A DNA stretch of 64,000 nucleotides from Bacteroidales bacterium (GCA_016291135.1 JAEFAE010000007.1:1-64000); one strand, 5' to 3'; shown: positions 8,267 through 19,277, counted from the stretch's first letter. A program made the numbers and translations. Notes: generated from the letters alone by a model not told the origin.

Positions 8267-11124
8267 ACGAATATAGCGAAGACCAGACCCTGGAAATCCT
8301 AGGGGCGAGGGAAAACAACCTGAAAAACATCGACTTGTCGATTCCCCGCAATGCCCTGGTGGTCATCACCGGACTCAGCGGCAGCGGCAAGTCGTCGTTG
8401 GCTTTCGACACGATTTACGCTGAAGGCCAGCGCCGATACATGGAGAGCTTCTCGGCATACGCCCGGCAGTTCATCGGAAACATGGAACGCCCCGATGTCG
8501 ACAAGATCACCGGCCTGAGCCCTGTCATCTCCATCGAGCAGAAGTCTGTTAACAAGAACCCGCGCTCCACGGTAGGCACGATCACCGAGATCTACGACTT
8601 CCTCCGTTTGCTCTACGCCCGCATCGGCGAGGCCTACTCCTATAACACCGGGGAGAAGATGGTACGCTATTCCGAGGAACAGATCACCGACCTCATCCTA
8701 CACGACTACCACGACCGTCGTATCATCCTCCTTGCCCCCAGCGTCCGAGGGCGAAAGGGACATTACCGCGAGCTCTTCGAGCACATCCGCCAGGCGGGGT
8801 TCACCCGCGTGCGTGTGGATGGCGAGCTACGGGAGATCGAGTTCGGCATGATGCTCGACCGTTACAAGACCCACGACATCGAAATCGTCGTCGACCGCCT
8901 GGAGGTGCGCGACGACAACAAGAGCCGCATCGGCAAGTCGGTGCAGACGGCCTTCCGCTATGGCAAGGGCCTGCTCATGGTGATGGACGGCGACAGCGAG
9001 CAGGTCCGTTACTTTAGCCGCCTGCTGATGTGTCCCACCACCGGCCTCTCCTACGAAGACCCCGAACCCAACACCTTCTCGTTCAACTCGCCCTACGGCG
9101 CCTGTCCCAAGTGCAGCGGCATGGGTGAGATCACCGTCGTCGACAAGGAAAAGCTCATCCCCAACCCCGACTTGAGCATCAAGAAAGGCGGCTTGGCCCC
9201 GGCGGGCGAATACAAGGCCGGCAACTGGATCTTCAAACAGCTGGAAGCCATCGGCCTGAAATACGGCTTCACCCTCGACACGCCCATGAAGGAGATCTCC
9301 GACGAAGCCCTCGACGTCATCCTCTACGGCACCAACGAGACCTTCGAAGTCAAGCGCGAATACCTCGGCATCTCCTCTGTCTACAAGATCAACTTCGAGG
9401 GCATCATCCGGTTCATCGAAAGCCAAAACAACGAGGAGGCCCCCGCCAGCATCGCACGCTGGGCCGGCTCTTTTATGAACCACGTCCCCTGCCCTGTCTG
9501 TCACGGCACCCGTCTCAAGAAAGAAGCGCAGTTTTTCCTCATCGACGGCAAGAACATCTCCGAAGTGGCCGAGATGGACACCCTGGCCCTCGGCCAATGG
9601 ATCGAGGGACTCCCCGGAAAACTCACCGAACGTCAGAACGAGATCGCCCGTGAGATCCTGCGCGAGATCGACAAGCGAGTCCATTTCCTGCTCGACATCG
9701 GCATCGACTACCTCAGCCTGAACCGACCGGCAGCCTCCCTGTCGGGAGGCGAGTCGCAGCGCATCCGCCTGGCCACCCAGATCGGCTCGCAGCTCACTGG
9801 GGTGCTTTACATCCTCGACGAGCCCAGCATCGGACTACACCAGCGCGACAACCACCGACTCATCGACTCGCTCAAGGAGCTACGCGACCTCGGCAACTCC
9901 GTCATCGTGGTGGAACACGACAAAGACACCATGCTCAACGCCGACTACCTCGTCGACATCGGTCCTGGCGCCGGCCGCCACGGTGGTGAGGTCGTCTTCG
10001 CCGGCACCCCGGCCGAGACCATGAAAGGGCATTCCATCACCTGCGACTATCTAAACGGGCTTCGGCAGATCGAGGTACCTGCTGTCCGGCGCCAACCGGC
10101 CCCCGACCAGTTCCTCATCCTGAAAGGCGCCTCCGGCCACAACCTGAAGAACGTCACCCTCCGGCTGCCCCTGGGCGTAATGACCTGCGTCACCGGCGTC
10201 TCCGGCTCCGGCAAGTCGTCGCTCATCAACGAGACCCTCACCCCCATCCTCAGCAAACGGTTCTACCGTTCCTTGAAGGAGCCCCTCCCCTACGAAAGCA
10301 TCGAAGGCTTGGGGAACATCGACAAGATCATCGAGATCGACCAGGCACCCATCGGGCGCACCCCCCGCTCCAACCCCGCCACCTACACCAAGGTGTTCGA
10401 CGACATCCGGAAGCTGTTCGGCGAGCTACCCGAGTCGAAGATCCGCAACTACAAGGCGGGGCGTTTCTCCTTCAACGTGAAGGGCGGCCGTTGCGAGGCC
10501 TGCCGTGGCGCGGGCGTCAAGCTCATCGAGATGAACTTCTTGCCCGACGTGTCGGTGGTCTGCGAAGAATGCCAAGGCAAACGTTACAACCGCGAGACCC
10601 TCGAGGTACGTTACAAGGGCAAGTCAATCAACGACGTGCTCAACATGACCATCAACGAGGCGGTGGATTTCTTCGAGAACATCCCAAGCATCATCCAAAA
10701 GATCAAGACCTTGAAAGACGTTGGCCTCGGGTATCTCACCCTCGGCCAAGCCTCCACCACCATCTCCGGCGGCGAGGCACAACGCGTCAAGCTGGCCACC
10801 GAACTCGCCAAGCGCGACACGGGCAAGACCCTTTATGTGCTGGATGAGCCCACTACGGGACTACATTTCGAGGACATCAAGGTATTGATGAATGTGCTGA
10901 ACAAGTTGGTTGACAAAGGCAACACCGTACTCATCATCGAGCACAACATGGACGTCATCAAGATGGCGGACTGGATCATCGACATGGGTCCCGAAGGCGG
11001 CTCCCGCGGCGGCGAGATCCTCTGCGAGGGCACCCCCGAACAGGTCGCCGAGTGTCAGGAGAGCTACACGGCGCTTTTCCTAAAAAAGGAGCTTACTTCA
11101 ACTTCAGCTTCATCCCTTTCTTGA
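8263..11124 (+). CDS. uvrA: Excinuclease ABC subunit A
   Basis: A 953-residue UvrA, the damage-recognition ATPase of nucleotide excision repair. Both ABC modules are complete: Walker [13 protein letters not shown] and [12 protein letters not shown], signatures [17 protein letters not shown] and [16 protein letters not shown], and Walker [10 protein letters not shown] and VLDEPTTGL. The zinc modules are visible as CPKCSGMGE with CPVCHG and as CEACRG with CEECQG. Its end overlaps the convergent glucosaminidase gene by 32 bp. Confidence 0.98.
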   Translation: MNEYSEDQTLEILGARENNLKNIDLSIPRNALVVITGLSGSGKSSLAFDTIYAEGQRRYMESFSAYARQFIGNMERPDVDKITGLSPVISIEQKSVNKNPRSTVGTITEIYDFLRLLYARIGEAYSYNTGEKMVRYSEEQITDLILHDYHDRRIILLAPSVRGRKGHYRELFEHIRQAGFTRVRVDGELREIEFGMMLDRYKTHDIEIVVDRLEVRDDNKSRIGKSVQTAFRYGKGLLMVMDGDSEQVRYFSRLLMCPTTGLSYEDPEPNTFSFNSPYGACPKCSGMGEITVVDKEKLIPNPDLSIKKGGLAPAGEYKAGNWIFKQLEAIGLKYGFTLDTPMKEISDEALDVILYGTNETFEVKREYLGISSVYKINFEGIIRFIESQNNEEAPASIARWAGSFMNHVPCPVCHGTRLKKEAQFFLIDGKNISEVAEMDTLALGQWIEGLPGKLTERQNEIAREILREIDKRVHFLLDIGIDYLSLNRPAASLSGGESQRIRLATQIGSQLTGVLYILDEPSIGLHQRDNHRLIDSLKELRDLGNSVIVVEHDKDTMLNADYLVDIGPGAGRHGGEVVFAGTPAETMKGHSITCDYLNGLRQIEVPAVRRQPAPDQFLILKGASGHNLKNVTLRLPLGVMTCVTGVSGSGKSSLINETLTPILSKRFYRSLKEPLPYESIEGLGNIDKIIEIDQAPIGRTPRSNPATYTKVFDDIRKLFGELPESKIRNYKAGRFSFNVKGGRCEACRGAGVKLIEMNFLPDVSVVCEECQGKRYNRETLEVRYKGKSINDVLNMTINEAVDFFENIPSIIQKIKTLKDVGLGYLTLGQASTTISGGEAQRVKLATELAKRDTGKTLYVLDEPTTGLHFEDIKVLMNVLNKLVDKGNTVLIIEHNMDVIKMADWIIDMGPEGGSRGGEILCEGTPEQVAECQESYTALFLKKELTSTSASSLS

Positions 11125-12082
11125 GCGGCACCCCATCGGTGAGGTGGTTCAGTTTCATGATGCGTTCCGGCTTCACAGCAAAGCGCAAAGCCACATCGCG
11201 GATCGTCTCGCCGTGGGCCAATTGATACGACTTGGCTTTCCGATTCTTGTTTTTCAATGGAGCCAGATACACCACGTCGCCGCTGTGGAAGGTCATCTCG
11301 TCGGGACGCTTGATGCAGTTGTACTCACAGAACTTCTTGAACTTGACACCGAACTCCGCCGCCATGCCCTCAGGGGTCTCCCCTTCCTTGGCAAAAACGA
11401 AACGTACCCCGTTGTTCTCGTAAATGAAGCGTTTGTCGTCTGTCATGTCAGCCAATGGGAACACCGAACGGTCGGTGGGCGAATAGGCCAACTCGAACAG
11501 GAAATCGGGTTCCAGCACCACCTCGTCGGGCTTCGACGGCTTGACCGGCTTGGTCTTCCCTTCAGTCTCCAGTCCCATGGCGATCCGGTCGTACCGGTCA
11601 AGGCCATACAGCTGGATGCGCTCAATCAATAGCTGGGCGTACTTGGGGTTGGTGGCATAGCCCGCCGCCTTCAGCCCTTTGGCCCAGCCCTCATAATCCA
11701 TGATATCCAACTTGAACAGGTCGGCATAGCGCGAACGTCCCGTCAAAAACAGCGAGTGATCCTTGAACGACTCCTCCGCGTTCTTGTACTGACGGAAACA
11801 CTCGTCCTTTTCGTCGTCGTCCATGGTGTAGGTCTTACCCTCCCAGCCTTTGTGGCACTTAATGCCGAAATGGTTCTTCGCCTCGCGGGCCAGTGCGCTG
11901 TTGCCCGCCCCCGACTCCAGGATGCCCTGGGCAAGCGTGATCGAGGCCGGAATCTTGTGTTCCTTCATCTCGCGCATCGCGATATCCTTATAGGTCTCAA
12001 TGTATTCCTCGACGGTGATCTTCTGTGCCATCAGCGCCAGCGGCAGGAAAAAGCAAAACAAAAGGGCGATTCTGAACTTCAT
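11093..12082 (-). CDS. Glucosaminidase-domain protein with LysM
   Basis: A 329-residue secreted protein with a signal peptide (FRIALLFCFFLPLALMAQ). Residues 24-165 form a glucosaminidase (GH73-like) domain, with ITLAQGILESGAGNSALA carrying the catalytic Glu, then KNHFGIKCHKGWEGKTYTMDDDE and the later AGYATNPKYAQLLIERI. The C-terminal half contains two LysM-like modules (EGMAAEFGVKFKKFCEYN; ETIRDVALRFAVKPERIMKL). It probably acts as an N-acetylglucosaminidase in cell-wall turnover. It overlaps the 3' end of uvrA on the opposite strand. Confidence 0.88.
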   Translation of the reverse strand: MKFRIALLFCFFLPLALMAQKITVEEYIETYKDIAMREMKEHKIPASITLAQGILESGAGNSALAREAKNHFGIKCHKGWEGKTYTMDDDEKDECFRQYKNAEESFKDHSLFLTGRSRYADLFKLDIMDYEGWAKGLKAAGYATNPKYAQLLIERIQLYGLDRYDRIAMGLETEGKTKPVKPSKPDEVVLEPDFLFELAYSPTDRSVFPLADMTDDKRFIYENNGVRFVFAKEGETPEGMAAEFGVKFKKFCEYNCIKRPDEMTFHSGDVVYLAPLKNKNRKAKSYQLAHGETIRDVALRFAVKPERIMKLNHLTDGVPLKKGMKLKLK

Positions 12083-12150
12083 GGGATCGGATTTTAGGCT
12101 GGTAAAAATACAAATTTTTCACAATCCGGCCATCGTATGCAAGAAAACCG

Positions 12151-12158
12151 TATCTTTG
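12151..12158 (+). promoter_or_regulatory. -7 box of rsmG
   Basis: TATCTTTG lies 18 bp before the rsmG ATG. A TTTG at the -33 position is not seen, so only the -7 half is supported. Confidence 0.5.
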
Positions 12159-12176
12159 TAGATTAAAGTTTTTTGT

Positions 12177-12803
12177 ATGGACACCACCGCCCTCTTCAAC
12201 TATTTCAAAGAGCTCGACGACCGACAAAAGGATCAGTTCAACCAGCTGAAAGCCTTGTATTTGGACTGGAACAGCAAGATCAACGTGATCTCCCGGAAGG
12301 ACATGGATCATTTCTATGAGCACCACGTACTGCATTCCCTGGCCATCGCCAAATACTTCGAGCTGCTGCCCGGCATGAAGGTCATGGACCTCGGCACCGG
12401 AGGCGGCTTTCCCGGCATCCCGCTGGCCATCCTCTTTCCCGACACCGAGTTCTACCTCATCGACGGCACCGGCAAGAAGATCACCGTGGTGAACGCCGTC
12501 AAAGACGCCATCGGCTTGCAGAACGTGGTGGCCGAGCACAAGCGCGCCGAGGAGGTGAAAGAAAAGTTCGACGTAGTCACTGGCCGTGCCGTCATGACCC
12601 TGCCCGAGATCGCCAACCTGGCTGGTAACAAGCTACGCATTCGGGGCGACATCGAGGCCGGTGGCATCCTCTACCTCAAAGGGGGCGACCTGCAAGACGA
12701 GTTCAAGGCCCTCAACCGCTTCTGGAAATACAAGAAGACCCCCGTTTCGAAATACTTCAGCGAGCCTTACTATGAAGAAAAATATATTGTACATTTATAT
12801 TAA
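12177..12803 (+). CDS. rsmG: 16S rRNA (guanine-527-N7)-methyltransferase
   Basis: A 208-residue SAM-dependent methyltransferase that modifies G527 in the 530 loop of 16S rRNA. The N-terminal helices contain LYLDWNSKINVISRKD, the SAM-binding motif is VMDLGTGGGFPGIPLAILFP, and VTGRAVMTLPEIANLA is the family segment. In many bacteria it is called GidB and loss gives low-level streptomycin resistance. The M16 peptidase follows after 45 bp. Confidence 0.96.
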   Translation: MDTTALFNYFKELDDRQKDQFNQLKALYLDWNSKINVISRKDMDHFYEHHVLHSLAIAKYFELLPGMKVMDLGTGGGFPGIPLAILFPDTEFYLIDGTGKKITVVNAVKDAIGLQNVVAEHKRAEEVKEKFDVVTGRAVMTLPEIANLAGNKLRIRGDIEAGGILYLKGGDLQDEFKALNRFWKYKKTPVSKYFSEPYYEEKYIVHLY

Positions 12804-12848
12804 ATTATAATTAATAATTCTGTATATTACAAATCTATAATTAACAAA

Positions 12849-15650
12849 ATGAAAAAACTCACTCTGACGCTATTCGCTTTGCTGACGCTGAGCCTCGTCG
12901 GCTTCGCCCAACAAGCCATGCCTACCCCGTTGGATCCCAACGTGCGTGAAGGCAAACTCGACAACGGACTCACCTACCTGATCCGTCACAACGAGAAACC
13001 CGCCCAGCGGGCCAACTTCTACATCGCCCAAAAGGTCGGTTCCATCCTGGAGGAGGAAAACCAGCGCGGCCTTGCCCACTTCCTGGAACACATGGCCTTC
13101 AACGGCTTGAAACACTTCCCCAAGAAAGCCATGCTCGACTATATGGAGCGCAATGGCGTGAAGTTCGGCACCAACGTGAACGCATACACCAGCTTTGAAC
13201 AGACCGTCTATATGCTTATGAACGTCCCCACCACCAATCCCGGCCTGGTGGACTCCTGCATGCTGGTGCTCCACGACTGGTCGAGCTTCATCTCCCTCGA
13301 AGGCGATGAGATCGAGAGCGAACGTGGCGTCATCCTCGAAGAGATGCGTCAGGGCCAGAACGCCCAGATGCGCATCTACGACAAGGTGCTCCCCGAGGTG
13401 TATCCCAACAGCCCCTACGGCGCCCGCATGCCCATCGGCATTGAGGAAGTCGTCGGCCACTTCGACCATCAGTTCCTCCGCGACTACTATCATAAATGGT
13501 ACCGTCCCGACCTGCAGGGCATCATCATCATCGGCGACATCGACGTCGATCAGATCGAGAACCGCCTGAAAGAAATGTTTGCCGACATCCCCGCTCCGAT
13601 GAATCCCGCCGAACGCGTCCATTTCCCTGTGGCCGACAACGAGGAGCCCATCGTGACCGTCGCCACCGACGTGGAAGAGACCAGCTATGACCTCTCCATC
13701 TTCTACAAGCACGACATCACCCCCGTGGAGATGCGTGGCGACATGAGCTACTGGATCAGCACCATCGTCGAGGGACTCGTCTCCCAGATGTTCAACAACC
13801 GCCTCCAGGAACTCACCCAGAAGGCCAACCCGCCCTTCATCTACGGCTACGGCTACTACGGCACCTTCCTGGTGTCCGACACCAAGGACGCTTGGAGCAT
13901 CGCCGCCGCTGCCAAAGACAAGGACGGCATCGATGAAGCAATGACCGCCCTCGTCACCGAGAGCAACCGCATGAAACAGTTCGGCTTTACCGCCTCGGAA
14001 TTTGAACGCGCCAAGGCCGACATGCTGAAACGTTACGAGACCCAGTTCGAGAACCGCAACAAGCAGGAGACCGGCCGTCTCTTCAACCCCATGTTGGCCC
14101 ACTTCCTCAGCAACGAGCCCCTGATGGGCATCGAGATCGAATATCCGCTCATCCAGCAGATCCTGCCCAGCCTGCCCCTCGAAGCCATCAACGCCTACGC
14201 CAAGGAGCTGGTTACCGAAAACAACATCGTCATCATGCTCACCGGCCCGCAAAAGGAAGGTGAAGTGATGCCGACCAAGGACGAACTGCTCAACCTCTTC
14301 AACAAAGCCAACGCCGAAAAGGTGGAGGCCTACCAAGAGACCGTGTCCAACGAGCCGCTGCTCGCCGAGCTTCCCAAACCCGGCAAGATCGCCAAGAGCG
14401 AGATCCTCAACGACTTCGACGCCACCATGCTCACCATGAAGAACGGCGTGAAGGTCATCTACAAGCCCACCGACTTCAAGGACGACGAGATCCTCATGAG
14501 CGCCTACAGCTTCGGCGGCTGGTCGGTCATGGATGCCAAGAACCCCTATAACCTCCAAGAGATCAACGACCTGATGACCCTGGGCGGCGTCGGCAACTTC
14601 AGCGCCATCGACCTGCCCAAGATCCTCGCCGGAAAGAACGCTCGCGTCAATCCCAGCATCAGCAACTTCACCGAAGGCATTAGCGGCAATTGCTCCGTAA
14701 AAGACTTGGAAACCATGCTCCAACTCACCTATCTGTATTTCAACAATATGCGTAGCGATGACGAGGCTTTCCAGTCGTACCTGACCCGTACCAAGGCCGT
14801 GCTGGCCAACGTGGAGTCGAACCCCATGACCACCTTCAGCGACAGCCTTACCGCCGTGCTCTACGACAACCACCCGCTCCGCGTCCGCATGAAAGCCGAG
14901 GACTACGACAAGATCGACTATGCCAAGGCCATGAAACAAGCCGCCGAGCGCTTCGCCGACCCGAACAACTTCGTGTTTACCTTTGTGGGCAACATCGATC
15001 CCGCCACTTTCGAGCCCCTGGTTGCCCAATACCTCGGCGGCATGAAAGACAAGAAGAACAAAGAGACCTGGAAGGACAACGGTCTGAAACTCTCCAACAA
15101 CGACCATATCAGCCACTACTACAAGGCCATGGAGAACCCCAAGGCCACCTGCTATATGTTCTACAACGGCCCCATGGCCTACAACGAGAAGAACATCATG
15201 ACCATGGACCTGCTCAACGACATCCTCGACATCGTCTATACCGAGAAGATCCGTGAGGACGAGGGTGGCACCTACGGGGTCGGCACCAACGGCGTGCTCC
15301 AGAACATTCCCGAGGAGACCTTCATGCTGATGATCGGCTTTGAGACCAACCTCGAGATGTACGAGAAGCTGATGGGCATCGCCATCGCCGAGCTGGAGCG
15401 CATCGCCAAGGAAGGCCCGCGCCCGCAGGACCTCCAGAAAGTGAAGGAATACAAGCTCAAGCAACATGCCGAAGCCATGGAAAACAACCGCTACTGGCTG
15501 TCTTCCATCCAAACCTCCATGCGCGACGGCATCAACCTGATGAAAGGCTATGACCAGCTGGTCAACGGCGTCACCAGCCAAGACATCGCCGACATGGCCA
15601 AGGCCGTCCTTCAAGGCGCCCACAAGGAAGTCGTCCAACTCCCCGAATAA
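12849..15650 (+). CDS. M16-family zinc metallopeptidase
   Basis: A 933-residue insulinase/pitrilysin-type peptidase with a signal peptide (KKLTLTLFALLTLSLVGFAQ), so periplasmic or outer-membrane associated. The inverted zinc motif HFLEH (His77, Glu80, His81) sits in RGLAHFLEHMAFNGLKHFP, with the distal zinc Glu in the IESERGVILEEMRQ segment. Four homologous M16 domains are expected; the third and fourth (from about residue 500) lack HxxEH and are the inactive half of the clam shell. Typical for a two-domain-pair M16B/C enzyme degrading peptides. Substrate unknown. Confidence 0.92.
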   Translation: MKKLTLTLFALLTLSLVGFAQQAMPTPLDPNVREGKLDNGLTYLIRHNEKPAQRANFYIAQKVGSILEEENQRGLAHFLEHMAFNGLKHFPKKAMLDYMERNGVKFGTNVNAYTSFEQTVYMLMNVPTTNPGLVDSCMLVLHDWSSFISLEGDEIESERGVILEEMRQGQNAQMRIYDKVLPEVYPNSPYGARMPIGIEEVVGHFDHQFLRDYYHKWYRPDLQGIIIIGDIDVDQIENRLKEMFADIPAPMNPAERVHFPVADNEEPIVTVATDVEETSYDLSIFYKHDITPVEMRGDMSYWISTIVEGLVSQMFNNRLQELTQKANPPFIYGYGYYGTFLVSDTKDAWSIAAAAKDKDGIDEAMTALVTESNRMKQFGFTASEFERAKADMLKRYETQFENRNKQETGRLFNPMLAHFLSNEPLMGIEIEYPLIQQILPSLPLEAINAYAKELVTENNIVIMLTGPQKEGEVMPTKDELLNLFNKANAEKVEAYQETVSNEPLLAELPKPGKIAKSEILNDFDATMLTMKNGVKVIYKPTDFKDDEILMSAYSFGGWSVMDAKNPYNLQEINDLMTLGGVGNFSAIDLPKILAGKNARVNPSISNFTEGISGNCSVKDLETMLQLTYLYFNNMRSDDEAFQSYLTRTKAVLANVESNPMTTFSDSLTAVLYDNHPLRVRMKAEDYDKIDYAKAMKQAAERFADPNNFVFTFVGNIDPATFEPLVAQYLGGMKDKKNKETWKDNGLKLSNNDHISHYYKAMENPKATCYMFYNGPMAYNEKNIMTMDLLNDILDIVYTEKIREDEGGTYGVGTNGVLQNIPEETFMLMIGFETNLEMYEKLMGIAIAELERIAKEGPRPQDLQKVKEYKLKQHAEAMENNRYWLSSIQTSMRDGINLMKGYDQLVNGVTSQDIADMAKAVLQGAHKEVVQLPE

Positions 15651-15701
15651 ACGGAAAACGGAAATCCTTAAATCTTTAAATCTTTAAATCTTTAAATAAT
15701 A
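15651..15701. repeat. Repeat words ACGGAAAACGGAA and (TTTAAATC)n
   Basis: The 51-bp gap before the MFS gene is made of ACGGAAAACGGAAA followed by three nearly exact copies of the 8-bp word TTTAAATC. The first word recurs (as its complement) around the ssrA promoter at 29455-29475 and 29541-29557, the second before the gene at 7319. Confidence 0.6.
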
Positions 15702-17315
15702 ATGACAGAAAAACTCACATTGAGAGACAATGCCACCATGCGGTGGATTGCCCTGCTGCTCTTGGCTCTGGCCATGTTCTGCAGCTACATTTTCATGGAC
15801 ATCTTGTCCCCCATCAAGGACCTGATGCAGACGGAACGCGGTTGGGATAGCCTCGCCTTTGGTACCATGCAGGGTGCCGAGACCTTCCTGAACGTGTTCG
15901 TATTCTTCCTCATCTTCGCGGGTATCATCCTCGACAAGATGGGCGTGCGTTTTACCGCCGTGCTCTCCGGCGTCGTCATGCTGGTGGGCGGTTTGATCAA
16001 GTACTACGCCATCAGCGAGTCGTTCTATGGCAGTGGTCTGGAGAACTGGTTCAACAACAACCTCAACTACATCCCCGGCTTCGAGGAGCTGGGCGTCTCC
16101 CCCTTCTATAGGGGCATGCCCGCCTCCGCCAAGATGGCTGCCGTCGGCTTCATGATCTTCGGCTGCGGTACGGAGATGGCCGGTATCACGGTGAGCCGTG
16201 GTATCGTCAAGTGGTTCAAGGGTCGCGAGACCGCCCTGGCCATGGGTTCCGAGATGGCCCTCGCCCGTCTGGGTGTGGCCACCTGCATGATCTTCTCCCC
16301 CTACTTCGCCAAACTCGGCGGCCACATCAACGTGAGCCGTTCCGTGGCCTTCGGCGTGGTGCTACTCTGCATCGCCTTGATCATGTTCATCGTGTATTTC
16401 TTCATGGACAAGAAACTCGACAAGCAGACGGGCGAGGCCGAAGAGAAAGACGATCCGTTCAAGATCTCCGACATCGGCAAGATCCTGTCGAGCCTCGGTT
16501 TCTGGCTGGTCGCCCTCCTCTGCGTCCTTTACTACTCAGCCATCTTCCCGTTCCAGAAATATGCCGTCAACATGCTGCAGTGCAACCTGACGCTGACGGA
16601 ACCCGCCGCTGGTTCCTTCTGGGCCGGTGACACCGTCACCATCATCCAATACGTCATCATGCTGCTGGTGGCCATCTGCTCCTTTGCCAGCAACTTCTCG
16701 AAGAAGAAAGGCATGAAGGTCGGCTTGATGCTCATCGCCGTGGTCGCCCTGGTGGTCTATTGCTACATGGGTTACATGCGCGGCACTGCCGAGACCATCT
16801 TCGCCGTGTTCCCGCTGCTGGCCGTGGCCATCACCCCCATCCTGGGCAGCTATGTCGACCATAAGGGCAAGGCCGCTTCAATGCTGATGATCGGCTCCTT
16901 GCTGCTCATCATCTGCCACCTCACCTTCGCCTTCATCCTGCCTATGTTCAAGGGCAATGCCGTCGGCGGTGTCGTGGTGGCTTACGTGACCATCCTGGTG
17001 CTGGGTGCCTCCTTCTCGCTGGTGCCTGCCGCCTTGTGGCCGAGCGTGCCGAAGCTGGTTGACGAAAAGATTATCGGTTCTGCCTACGCCTTGATCTTCT
17101 GGATCCAGAACATCGGCCTCTGGCTGTTCCCGCTGCTCATCGGCAAGGTGCTCGAGAACACCAACCCGGGTGTGACCGACCCGATCGCCCTCAACTACAC
17201 CTGGCCTCTGGTCATGCTCGCCTGCCTCGGCGTCGCAGCACTGATCATCGGCATCATCCTGAAAGGCGTCGACAAGAAACGCCACCTCGGACTGGAAGAG
17301 CCGAACATCAAATAA
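15702..17315 (+). CDS. Major facilitator superfamily transporter
   Basis: A 537-residue polytopic inner-membrane protein with about 12 hydrophobic segments, for example WIALLLLALAMFCSYIFMDI, MFIVYFFM and LVMLACLGVAALIIGIIL. MFS-like features include a LDKMGVRF loop after TM2 and a DHKGKAASM loop in the second half. A charged cytoplasmic loop (KKLDKQTGEAEEKDDPFK, residues about 232-250) separates the two halves. The substrate cannot be deduced from the neighbours. A strong terminator follows. Confidence 0.85.
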   Translation: MTEKLTLRDNATMRWIALLLLALAMFCSYIFMDILSPIKDLMQTERGWDSLAFGTMQGAETFLNVFVFFLIFAGIILDKMGVRFTAVLSGVVMLVGGLIKYYAISESFYGSGLENWFNNNLNYIPGFEELGVSPFYRGMPASAKMAAVGFMIFGCGTEMAGITVSRGIVKWFKGRETALAMGSEMALARLGVATCMIFSPYFAKLGGHINVSRSVAFGVVLLCIALIMFIVYFFMDKKLDKQTGEAEEKDDPFKISDIGKILSSLGFWLVALLCVLYYSAIFPFQKYAVNMLQCNLTLTEPAAGSFWAGDTVTIIQYVIMLLVAICSFASNFSKKKGMKVGLMLIAVVALVVYCYMGYMRGTAETIFAVFPLLAVAITPILGSYVDHKGKAASMLMIGSLLLIICHLTFAFILPMFKGNAVGGVVVAYVTILVLGASFSLVPAALWPSVPKLVDEKIIGSAYALIFWIQNIGLWLFPLLIGKVLENTNPGVTDPIALNYTWPLVMLACLGVAALIIGIILKGVDKKRHLGLEEPNIK

Positions 17316-17353
17316 GTGGAGCTTGTGGAGACGCCTCCGCTGTTCCTATCATG

Positions 17354-17390
17354 AAAAAAAGCCGCCTAAAAAGCGGCTTTTTTTGTTTTT
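17354..17390 (+). terminator. Intrinsic terminator after the MFS gene
   Basis: A-rich stem AAAAAAAGCCGC (17354-17365) pairs with GCGGCTTTTTTTG (17373-17384) across a 7-nt loop and is followed by a T-rich tail. It is nearly symmetric and could also act on the other strand. Confidence 0.9.
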
Positions 17391-17394
17391 TCTC

Positions 17395-17403
17395 TATCTT
17401 TGC
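17395..17403 (+). promoter_or_regulatory. -7 box of the first T9SS paralogue
   Basis: TATCTTTGC lies directly behind the terminator and 20 bp before the ATG at 17424. A -33 box at the usual distance is not seen because the terminator stem occupies that position. Confidence 0.6.
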
Positions 17404-17423
17404 GTCTATACAAGCCCGTAACC

Positions 17424-19277
17424 ATGAAAAGACTCTGTTTACTCCTCATCACTTTCGTCCTCTCTATCGCCATGCAGGCACAATGGACCGATAACCCCGC
17501 CCAAAACACGCGAATCGCCCTTTGCGACCACAATGCCGCCGAGGTCTATGTCTCCACCGACAAGACGACGGGCGACACCTACATTCAATGGCACTTCCAA
17601 GGCGAAAACGGATGGTCGCCCTGGTTGCAGCGACTCAACGCCGAGGGGCTTCCCCAATGGTCTCGCGATGGCATCCATGTCACCACGCCCGACTTTGCCA
17701 CCTGGTCCCCAGGTTATTCCATGACCGCTGTCCCAGGAGGCGTGGTGAGCGTGTTCCGTACGTTGGGACCCCATCATTGGGCCGTCAAGATCAACGCCGA
17801 CGGCACCTTCCCTTGGGGTGCGTATGGCCTGATGCTCTTCAATGGAGAAGGAGGTGGCCGTTCCGAAGTGCTGGCCGGCGACGACGGTGGCGTTTGGGCA
17901 CTCGGCACCGACATGGACAGCACCTTCCTGCAATATGTCAACGCCGATGGCACCTTGAGAACCTATGCCACCATCAAAGACCCCGTGAAAAAATGCAGCA
18001 ACGGCATCCTGGTACCCGCCAACAACGGTGTTTTCGTGGTGTATTCCAAGCACACCCTCCAAGGCTACACCAACTACAACAAGGAGATCTACGTGGCAGG
18101 CTACAACAAAGACGGCGAGCAGATTGTCCCCGAGACCTTGTTGCTGGGAGAACAGACCATAGGGGCCAGCTATGTCCACTACGCCATTCCCGACGGTATG
18201 GGGGGTGGCTACGTCTATCAATGGCACAATGCCATCGGCAACTCCTACAACATCTATGTCACCCATTTCAGCGCCAGCGGAGCCTGCACCGTCACCGACC
18301 CTGACGGCATCCCGGTCCACAGCTATGATCCGTACAACAATTATACGAATGCCTACGCAATGGTCGATCCCGTAAGCAAAGACCTTCTTCTCGCCTACAT
18401 ACAAAGAGACGCGGCCTCCCAGTCCCAATACCGGATCTATATGAACCGTTTCACGCCGGCAGGCGAGAGAATCTGGGACGAGGGCATCCTCATTGCCGAC
18501 TACAAAGGCTATTCCTACGGCGATGTGAGCATCGACGCCTTCGAATACGGAGGTGGCTTTGCCGTGACCTACAGTACTGGCCAGAACCACATCGAAGCGG
18601 TGGGCTACGATGACGACGGCAACAGTCTGTGGAGCACCAACCTAAGCACGACCAGCTACAGCAAAACCATCAGTGAAAACAGCTCCGGCTTCCACCTCGG
18701 ACAAAACATCGTCGCCTGGATCAACGCCGAGGATGGCGGCGTCTACGGGCAGAACATCGGATGGGAAGGCACCCTGGGCGAAATCACCCCACCCCTCCCA
18801 CCAGCGCCCTGTTACGCCCCCACCGACTTCCAAGGCGACTATTATTACCAAGACGAAACCATGGAGTTCGGGGCCCGACTCTCGTGGACAGCACCCCAAG
18901 AGACGCCTCTTCGCTATAACCTCTATGTCACCGACCCCTCAGGATGCGAGACCGTCATAGAAATAGCACCCACCGAAACATCGTATCTCGACCGCATGTC
19001 CATCATAGGACATGTGATCTACCGCCTCACGGCCGTTTACGATGACTGTGAATCGGATTTCGCACTGACCGAAACCGGGGAGGACTACCTGTTGATCAAC
19101 GTGACTTCCGTGCGCGAAGACGCCCAGGAGGAAATCGTTGAGGTCACGAAAGTCTTTACCTTAAACGGCCAATGCATCCGCCAAGCTAACTTGGAGGAAC
19201 TGAGCCATGGCGTTTACGTCGTCCAAGGATGGTCCTCCGATGGAAAGCTGATCACCAAGAAAATAGTCATCAAATAA
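17424..19277 (+). CDS. T9SS-secreted protein, tandem paralogue A
   Basis: A 617-residue secreted protein: signal peptide KRLCLLLITFVLSIAMQAQ, then a repetitive beta-rich region of about 450 residues with recurring motifs (GDTYIQWHFQGENGWSPWLQ, INADGTFPWG, GGGYVYQWHN), a fibronectin-III-like domain (about 470-570) and a C-terminal type A sorting domain ending GVYVVQGWSSDGKLITKKIV. The T9SS would export it across the outer membrane and anchor it or release it. The downstream gene (19289) has the same architecture, clearly a tandem duplication. Its own start is the ATG at 17424, in front of the signal peptide. Function unknown. Confidence 0.85.
   Translation: MKRLCLLLITFVLSIAMQAQWTDNPAQNTRIALCDHNAAEVYVSTDKTTGDTYIQWHFQGENGWSPWLQRLNAEGLPQWSRDGIHVTTPDFATWSPGYSMTAVPGGVVSVFRTLGPHHWAVKINADGTFPWGAYGLMLFNGEGGGRSEVLAGDDGGVWALGTDMDSTFLQYVNADGTLRTYATIKDPVKKCSNGILVPANNGVFVVYSKHTLQGYTNYNKEIYVAGYNKDGEQIVPETLLLGEQTIGASYVHYAIPDGMGGGYVYQWHNAIGNSYNIYVTHFSASGACTVTDPDGIPVHSYDPYNNYTNAYAMVDPVSKDLLLAYIQRDAASQSQYRIYMNRFTPAGERIWDEGILIADYKGYSYGDVSIDAFEYGGGFAVTYSTGQNHIEAVGYDDDGNSLWSTNLSTTSYSKTISENSSGFHLGQNIVAWINAEDGGVYGQNIGWEGTLGEITPPLPPAPCYAPTDFQGDYYYQDETMEFGARLSWTAPQETPLRYNLYVTDPSGCETVIEIAPTETSYLDRMSIIGHVIYRLTAVYDDCESDFALTETGEDYLLINVTSVREDAQEEIVEVTKVFTLNGQCIRQANLEELSHGVYVVQGWSSDGKLITKKIVIK

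Noticed and set aside
12870-15638. A 922-codon open frame antisense to the M16 peptidase
   Set aside because: Its His/Val/Gly-rich composition is the mirror of the real coding strand, which has a signal peptide and the zinc motif.
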